Positions 5,955 to 9,939 of a stretch of 9,939 nucleotides of DNA are shown one piece after another. The notes under the pieces are model-generated. The model did no database searches and was not told where the DNA came from. It saw only the letters and a program-made list of their open reading frames with translations. Source of the DNA: Chloroflexota bacterium. GTDB taxonomy: Bacteria > Chloroflexota > Anaerolineae > Anaerolineales > DRMV01. Every line of letters begins with the position of its first letter. Within the stretch, counting starts at the first letter, position 1. The translations under genes and the position numbers were made by a program. The DNA lies in the NCBI GenBank assembly GCA_013153135.1, contig JAADFA010000029.1, forward strand, positions 1 to 9,939, read 5' to 3'.

Positions 5955-5959
5955 CACTC

Positions 5960-6631
5960 GTGAGTCTGTGGCTCATTTTACCGGTCAAACCGTTTCGCGA
6001 GGGCAAATCGCGCTTGGCGAGCTGGCTGACACCTGACGAGCGGGAGCAGATCAACCGTTGGCTGTTGCAACGTACGTTGCGCGTGGTCACGCAAGTGACC
6101 GAGATTGACGAGATTTTGGTGGTCAGCCGCGATACGCAAGTGCTCGCGGTCGCGCGCGCGTGGCACGTGCGCACGCTATATGAGGGCAGCAAAGCCGACC
6201 TCAACAGCACGCTGAACCGCACCGCGCAGCTGCTAAGCAGTTTGCGCATCCCGCGCATGTTGGTTCTGCCCGTGGATCTACCTCGTTTAACCACGCAAGA
6301 CGTGCGCGCCCTGGCCCGGGTGCTTAAGCGTCCCCTGACCCCGGGCGTCGGGCGCATGGTCATCGCGCCCGATCACGAACGTCAGGGGACCAACGCGCTG
6401 GGCCTCGCGCCGCCTCAAGGGCATACTTTTGCGTTTGGGCCGGGCTCGTTCTGGCGTCACGTTATGCAAGCCCGCCAACAAGGTCGTGAAGTGCATATTA
6501 TTGAGCGGCCAACCTTGGCTCAAGACTTGGATTGGCCGAGCGACCTGTACCTGCTGCGGCCCGCGTTCCCCGAATTAGTACGCCGCGTTTACGAACAGCT
6601 GGCCGCAGAGCAACCCACGCCCATGACCTGA
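5960..6631 (+). CDS. cofC: 2-phospho-L-lactate/PEP guanylyltransferase CofC/FbiD
   Basis: CofC condenses GTP with 2-phospho-L-lactate, or in many bacteria phosphoenolpyruvate, to make the GDP-linked donor used by CofD. The 223-residue protein starts with GTG. It shows the nucleotidyltransferase motif LPVKPFREGKSRLA (7-20), the metal-binding LPVDLPRL (103-110), and the family motif APDHERQGTNALGLAPP (136-152) followed by FAFGPGSFWRH (157-167). DLDWPSDL (189-196) is the usual late D-x-D-type element. The length is typical and the protein cytosolic. It follows cofD by 93 bases, an unusually long gap for this operon, filled by a hairpin and a small frame. The sequence alone does not tell me which three-carbon substrate is used. 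The 3' end overlaps a hairpin at 6627-6653. Confidence 0.96.
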   Translation: MSLWLILPVKPFREGKSRLASWLTPDEREQINRWLLQRTLRVVTQVTEIDEILVVSRDTQVLAVARAWHVRTLYEGSKADLNSTLNRTAQLLSSLRIPRMLVLPVDLPRLTTQDVRALARVLKRPLTPGVGRMVIAPDHERQGTNALGLAPPQGHTFAFGPGSFWRHVMQARQQGREVHIIERPTLAQDLDWPSDLYLLRPAFPELVRRVYEQLAAEQPTPMT

Positions 6632-6653
6632 CCAGGCCCCTGGCTCGGTCAGG
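6627..6653 (+). other. Hairpin over the cofC stop codon
   Basis: CCTGACC (6627-6633) pairs with GGTCAGG (6647-6653). Within it, after an A-C mismatch and a G-U pair, GCC (6636-6638) pairs with GGC (6642-6644) around a three-base loop. The stem contains the cofC TGA. There is no U-tract, so it is more likely an mRNA-stability or processing element than a terminator. It would separate the cof genes from the oxidoreductase gene. Confidence 0.45.
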
Positions 6654-6663
6654 CCCAATCTCT

Positions 6664-6670
6664 AAGGAGG
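6664..6670 (+). promoter_or_regulatory. Ribosome binding site fixing the LLM oxidoreductase start
   Basis: AAGGAGG lies eight bases before ATG 6679. It rules out the longer in-frame reading from ATG 6532, which would overlap cofC by 100 bases and add 49 residues of Arg/Pro-rich sequence. Confidence 0.88.
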
Positions 6671-6678
6671 AGTTTCCT

Positions 6679-7689
6679 ATGAAGCGAGCCGCACTGTACT
6701 TACAAGACGCCCACGACTTACGTGAAGGGCTCGAATACGTCCGCTATGCTGAGAAGATGGGCTTCGAGGCCGTATGGCAGGCCGAATCGCGCTTGGTCCG
6801 TGATGCCATCGTGCCCATGGCTGCCTACGCGGCCGTAACAGAACGCATCAAGATCGGGTCTGGCGTGATCAACAACTGGACCCGTAACATCGGCCTTTTG
6901 GCCGCGACCTTCCTCACCCTGGACGACCTCGCGCCCGGCCGCATCATCGCGGGCATCGGCGCCTGGTGGGATCCCCTCGCGCGGCAGGTGGGCATTATCC
7001 GCCGCAAGCCCCTTCAGGCTATGCGCGAGACCGTCATCGTCCTGCGTCGGCTCCTTAACATGGAACGGGTAACCTTCCACGGCGAATTTGTGCACGTGGA
7101 CAACATCGAGCTGGACGTGGTGCATGGACGCCGGGAGCCCCGTAACATACCCATTTACATCGGTGCGACGGGGCCCAAGATGCTGGCCTTAGCCGGTGAA
7201 ATCGCGGATGGCGTGCTGCTCAACTACTGCGTGCCGCCTGAGTACAACGACTGGGCCCTGGAGCAAATCGAAAAAGGCGCGCGCAAAGCCGGCCGCACCT
7301 TGGACGAGATCGACCGGCCCCAGCTCATCGTCGCGTCGGTCGACCATGACCGCGAAGTGGCTATCGACCGCACGCGCGAGCTCCTGGTACAATACCTGGC
7401 CCAGCAGCCCCACATTGCCAAGGCCTCCGGTGTATCCGAAGAGGTGGTGCGCGAGATCCAATCCATTCTCGGCTGGCCCGCCACCCACGAGCAAATCCAG
7501 CGGGCTAAGCACTTGGTCCCCGATGAGCTTATCCACCGCATCACCGCGTCGGGCACGCCCGAAGAGGCGCGGGCCAAAGTCAAAGAATACCTGGACCACG
7601 GAGCCACGTCGCCGGTCCTGTACTCCGTAGGCGGAGATATCAAGCTGTTGATCGACACCTTCTCACCCTTGTTGCACCCTGAAGACTAA
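6679..7689 (+). CDS. LLM-class oxidoreductase, Mer-like, probably F420-dependent
   Basis: This 336-residue protein has the luciferase-like (alpha/beta)8 layout. Recognisable stretches are LREGLEYVRYAEKMGFEAVW (14-33), TERIKIGSGVINNWTRN (54-70), FLTLDDLAPGRIIAGIGAW (78-96) and the Mer-type IPIYIGATGPKMLALAGEIADG (157-178). SGTPEEARAKVKEYLDHGA (291-309) is the usual C-terminal helix pair. It most resembles 5,10-methylenetetrahydromethanopterin reductase (Mer) and its bacterial relatives, which move a hydride between F420 and a substrate. Its place right after cofD and cofC supports F420 rather than FMN, but that is inference. The substrate is unknown. It lacks the TDH-type motif after strand 2 seen in Mer (here WQAESRLVRD), so calling it true Mer would be unsafe. 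The GH5 gene follows after 14 bases. Confidence 0.9.
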   Translation: MKRAALYLQDAHDLREGLEYVRYAEKMGFEAVWQAESRLVRDAIVPMAAYAAVTERIKIGSGVINNWTRNIGLLAATFLTLDDLAPGRIIAGIGAWWDPLARQVGIIRRKPLQAMRETVIVLRRLLNMERVTFHGEFVHVDNIELDVVHGRREPRNIPIYIGATGPKMLALAGEIADGVLLNYCVPPEYNDWALEQIEKGARKAGRTLDEIDRPQLIVASVDHDREVAIDRTRELLVQYLAQQPHIAKASGVSEEVVREIQSILGWPATHEQIQRAKHLVPDELIHRITASGTPEEARAKVKEYLDHGATSPVLYSVGGDIKLLIDTFSPLLHPED

Positions 7690-7703
7690 CGAGGGAGCAC
7701 TCG

Positions 7704-9305
7704 ATGCCGCGTACCCGGGTGTACGTGCTGCTTACGTCAGGCCTGGACGAGGTCGTGGCCGAGCCCGTGGTGCAAGCCTGGGCCGGCCCGGCCTCGTTCC
7801 ATCGAATCACCGTGGCCGACGTGGCGGCCGTGCTCGACGCGCTCCAGGCCGCGCCGCGCGGCGCGGTGGTCTGGGTGCCCGACGTGCTGCGGTTCGCAAC
7901 CGAGGCCCCGCCCACGTTTTGGGACCAAGTACATCAAGCCGCGCGCGAAAGTCCGGCCAAGCTGGTGATCTTGAGCGCGACATGGCCACCACGTGAACCC
8001 AGTTCAGCCACCACGGCCGAAGGCTTGCGCGCGCTGGCTGCGCGCGCGGATGCAGTCTACCAAGCGACCCCTGGCGGGATAACGCGCTTGCATTGGCCAC
8101 CACCGCACTCGCGATGGCCTCATCCTAAGGGGGTCCTTGCCCTGGTCCTCATTGGGCTTTTAGGCATCGCATTGGGTTGGTTCGGCCGAACCGCGTGGCT
8201 CGCGCGCGAGGGATCGGCGGACCGTGTGGTCCTTCATCCCGATGATGGCTATATCGTCGTTGATGGGCGCCTGTATTCCCCCCAGGGTCAGCGCATTCAC
8301 GTGCGTGGTATCAACTGGTTTGGCTTTGAAACTCAGGATCACGTGGTGCACGGCCTGTGGGCTCGCCCCTGGCGCGAGATCATCGACCAAATGGCCCAGC
8401 TCGGCTTTAACGCGGTGCGCGTACCCATCTGCCCGGATACCCTGCGCGGGGTCCCGGTCTCCAGCATTGACTATTACCGCAACCCTGACCTGCAGGGCAA
8501 AAACAGCCTCGAGATCTTGGACCTAGTGCTCGAAGAGCTGGATCGTCAGGGATTCTACATTTTGCTCGATCACCACAGGCCCGACTGTGAAGCCATCAGC
8601 GAACTGTGGTACACCGACACCTATAGCGAGGACCAGTGGATCCAAGATCTCGTGTTCCTGGCCCGCCGATACGCGCACCTTCCCCACTTCATGGGCCTGG
8701 ACCTCAAAAACGAACCCCACGGTCGCGCGACCTGGGGCACAGGGAACCTCGCCACGGACTGGGATAAGGCAGCCGCACGCGCGGCGAAGGCTGTGTTGCG
8801 CGCGAACCCACGTTTGTTGGTCTTTGTGGAAGGGGTGCAAGAAAATCCAATTTGCTCCGGGCCTTTGAGCCATTGGTACGGCGGCAATCTTGAGCCCCTG
8901 GCCTGCACGCCGTTAGATATCCCCGTGGACAAACTGGTGCTCAGCCCCCACGTCTACGGACCTGACGTTTACGTGCAAGGATATTTCAACGATCCCCGCT
9001 TTCCTGATAACATGCCAGCCATCTGGGAGCAACACTTCGGCCGCTTTGCTGACCAATATGCCATGGTCATTGGCGAATGGGGCGGCAAATACGGCCAAGG
9101 CGACCCGCGCGACCGCGTTTGGCACGAGGCATTTGTCGATTACCTTATTGACAAGGGCATTTACGACTCGTTCTATTGGGCCCTCAATCCCGACAGTGGG
9201 GATACCGGCGGCATTTTGTTGGACGACTGGGTGCATGTACGCGAAGATAAAATGGCCTTGCTACGCCGCTTCTGGGCGGCCGCACAAGAGGAGCCAACGC
9301 GGTAG
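7704..9305 (+). CDS. Membrane-tethered GH5 (subfamily 1-like) endo-beta-1,4-glucanase with N-terminal cytoplasmic domain
   Basis: Residues 185-525 resemble the catalytic domain of Acidothermus E1 endoglucanase (GH5_1), which cleaves internal beta-1,4 bonds in cellulose. Shared stretches include GINWFGFETQDHVVHGLW (202-219), LDHHRPDC (288-295), ELWYTDTYSEDQWIQDL (300-316), FVEGVQ (374-379) and LNPDSGDTGGILLDDW (494-509). Acid/base Glu337 lies in LKNEPHG and the nucleophile Glu458 in VIGEWGG, so it should be active. Instead of a signal peptide there is an unusual 140-residue N-terminal alpha/beta domain, a single transmembrane helix (about 143-160) and a short linker, giving a type II topology with the enzyme outside. 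No carbohydrate-binding module is present. GAGGGAG 7691-7697 supports the ATG. It lies 14 bases after the LLM gene. Family call is strong; the N-terminal domain is unidentified. Confidence 0.93.
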   Translation: MPRTRVYVLLTSGLDEVVAEPVVQAWAGPASFHRITVADVAAVLDALQAAPRGAVVWVPDVLRFATEAPPTFWDQVHQAARESPAKLVILSATWPPREPSSATTAEGLRALAARADAVYQATPGGITRLHWPPPHSRWPHPKGVLALVLIGLLGIALGWFGRTAWLAREGSADRVVLHPDDGYIVVDGRLYSPQGQRIHVRGINWFGFETQDHVVHGLWARPWREIIDQMAQLGFNAVRVPICPDTLRGVPVSSIDYYRNPDLQGKNSLEILDLVLEELDRQGFYILLDHHRPDCEAISELWYTDTYSEDQWIQDLVFLARRYAHLPHFMGLDLKNEPHGRATWGTGNLATDWDKAAARAAKAVLRANPRLLVFVEGVQENPICSGPLSHWYGGNLEPLACTPLDIPVDKLVLSPHVYGPDVYVQGYFNDPRFPDNMPAIWEQHFGRFADQYAMVIGEWGGKYGQGDPRDRVWHEAFVDYLIDKGIYDSFYWALNPDSGDTGGILLDDWVHVREDKMALLRRFWAAAQEEPTR

Positions 9306-9341
9306 AATGAAGCCGTAACGTTGACCGGACCAAGCCCTGTC

Positions 9342-9350
9342 GGAGGTGAT
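9342..9350 (+). promoter_or_regulatory. Ribosome binding site fixing the ribF start
   Basis: GGAGGTGAT is a perfect nine-base match to the complement of the 16S rRNA 3' end and directly adjoins ATG 9351, with four bases between GGAGG and the start. It sets the start of the truncated ribF gene. Confidence 0.85.
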
Positions 9351-9939
9351 ATGGGGCCCATTCCCCTTTGGACTGAGCTGGACCAGGTGACCACGCGCCC
9401 CGCCGTGATCACCATCGGCGGGTTTGATGGCGTGCACCTGGGCCACCAAGCCTTGCTACACGAGCTCAGGCAGGCTGCCACGCAATTCGCCCTGCCCGCG
9501 TTGGTGATCTCCTTTGATCCCTTGCCCCGAGCGTTCTTCCGGGGCGATGAGCGGAATTTTTACCTCACCCTGCCCCACGAGAAACTCGAGCTCTTGGCGC
9601 AACACGGCGCGGATGCGGCCCTCTTCTTGCCCTTCCGCGCCGAACTGGCGAATATGCGAGCGGCGGACTTTATACAACGTTTGCACGCGCACGTGCGCTT
9701 TCCCTGCCTGTGCGTCGGATTTAACTTCGCCCTGGGCTATCGCCGCGAGGGAACCATACCAGTGCTGCGGACCTGGGGCCAGCGTTTGGGCTTTGAGGTG
9801 CGCGTGGTTCCGCCGGTACGTCTGCCCGACCTAGGCATTGTCTCCGCGAGCCGCATTCGACAAGCCCTGTATGAAGGTCGGGTTGAGGATGCCGCGCGCA
9901 TGTTAGGCCGCGCGTATCGCATCACGGGCCGCGTAGTAC
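9351..9939 (+). CDS. ribF: Riboflavin kinase/FAD synthetase RibF, N-terminal part
   Basis: The visible 196 codons cover the N-terminal FMN adenylyltransferase domain of the bifunctional enzyme that turns riboflavin into FMN and then FAD. Motifs are ITIGGFDGVHLGHQALL (20-36), whose HLGH is the nucleotidyltransferase signature; VISFDPLPRAFF (52-63); GFNFALGYRREGT (123-135); and the late VSASRIRQALYEGRVEDAARMLGRAYRITGRVV (starting near 165, key residues Ser168, Arg169, Arg171 and Gly179), which matches the family's ISS-x-x-IR block and the entry to the kinase domain. The rest, including the C-terminal flavokinase domain, lies past the window edge. It follows the GH5 gene by 45 bases. With cofD, cofC and the LLM gene upstream, it makes this a flavin/deazaflavin cofactor neighbourhood, although ribF is a housekeeping gene found in many contexts. 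Confidence 0.95.
   Translation, partial: MGPIPLWTELDQVTTRPAVITIGGFDGVHLGHQALLHELRQAATQFALPALVISFDPLPRAFFRGDERNFYLTLPHEKLELLAQHGADAALFLPFRAELANMRAADFIQRLHAHVRFPCLCVGFNFALGYRREGTIPVLRTWGQRLGFEVRVVPPVRLPDLGIVSASRIRQALYEGRVEDAARMLGRAYRITGRVV

Noticed and set aside
5866..6036. 56-codon frame starting in a TGATG overlap with the cofD stop
   Set aside because: The overlap is attractive, but the Gly/Arg-rich product runs into cofC in another frame and shows no family features.
6532..6678. Long start of the LLM protein
   Set aside because: It overlaps cofC and adds an Arg/Pro-rich stretch; AAGGAGG marks ATG 6679.
6679..7689. F420-dependent glucose-6-phosphate dehydrogenase, suggested by the 336-residue length and neighbouring cellulase
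   Set aside because: The SDH-type active-site motif and the catalytic Glu region of that family are absent; the sequence is closer to Mer.
9303..9308. TAGAAT as a -10 box for a separate ribF promoter
   Set aside because: No TG extension and no -35 box at a suitable distance; it mostly coincides with the GH5 stop codon.

Overview
The window reads as GC-rich chromosomal DNA from a free-living bacterium. The best guess is a Chloroflexota-type organism. That guess rests on a mix of traits: coenzyme F420 biosynthesis genes (cofD, cofC) next to a Mer-like LLM oxidoreductase, a Hanks-type kinase with a PLEQYG-type P+1 loop, a partner FHA protein, and a cellulase closely resembling the GH5 subfamily 1 enzyme E1 of Acidothermus. 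No marker gene settles the taxonomy, so this is inference. No mobile element, CRISPR array or rRNA was seen.

Layout. Positions 2-214 hold the 3' end of an unrecognised gene. It is followed by about 370 bp without a convincing gene but with several hairpins. A tRNA-Asp(GUC) at 628-703 has a textbook promoter and a strong intrinsic terminator. Next comes a plus-strand operon of three genes with equal 27-nt gaps: a Ser/Thr protein kinase with a C-terminal membrane anchor, a YggS-type PLP-binding protein, and an FHA-domain protein that is also C-terminally anchored. A convergent minus-strand gene (3383-4450) encodes a multi-pass membrane protein of the GT-C glycosyltransferase type.

From a divergent region around 4451-4548, a second plus-strand operon runs to the window end: HIT-family hydrolase, CofD, CofC, Mer-like LLM oxidoreductase, membrane-tethered GH5 endoglucanase, and RibF (cut at the end). 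CofC makes the activated guanylyl intermediate and CofD transfers its phospholactyl or enolpyruvyl part to the deazaflavin FO, giving F420-0 or its dehydro form. The LLM enzyme is a plausible F420 (or FMN) user, and RibF makes FMN and FAD. The F420 ring genes (cofG/cofH) and the glutamyl ligase (cofE) are not in the window.

Most worth a second look are: the E1-like cellulase, which carries an unexplained N-terminal cytoplasmic alpha/beta domain (possibly a degenerate receiver-like fold) ahead of a single transmembrane helix; the paired tail-anchored kinase and FHA protein; and the cofD-cofC junction, which holds a nested hairpin and a 22-codon in-frame mini-ORF ending inside the cofC ribosome binding site.
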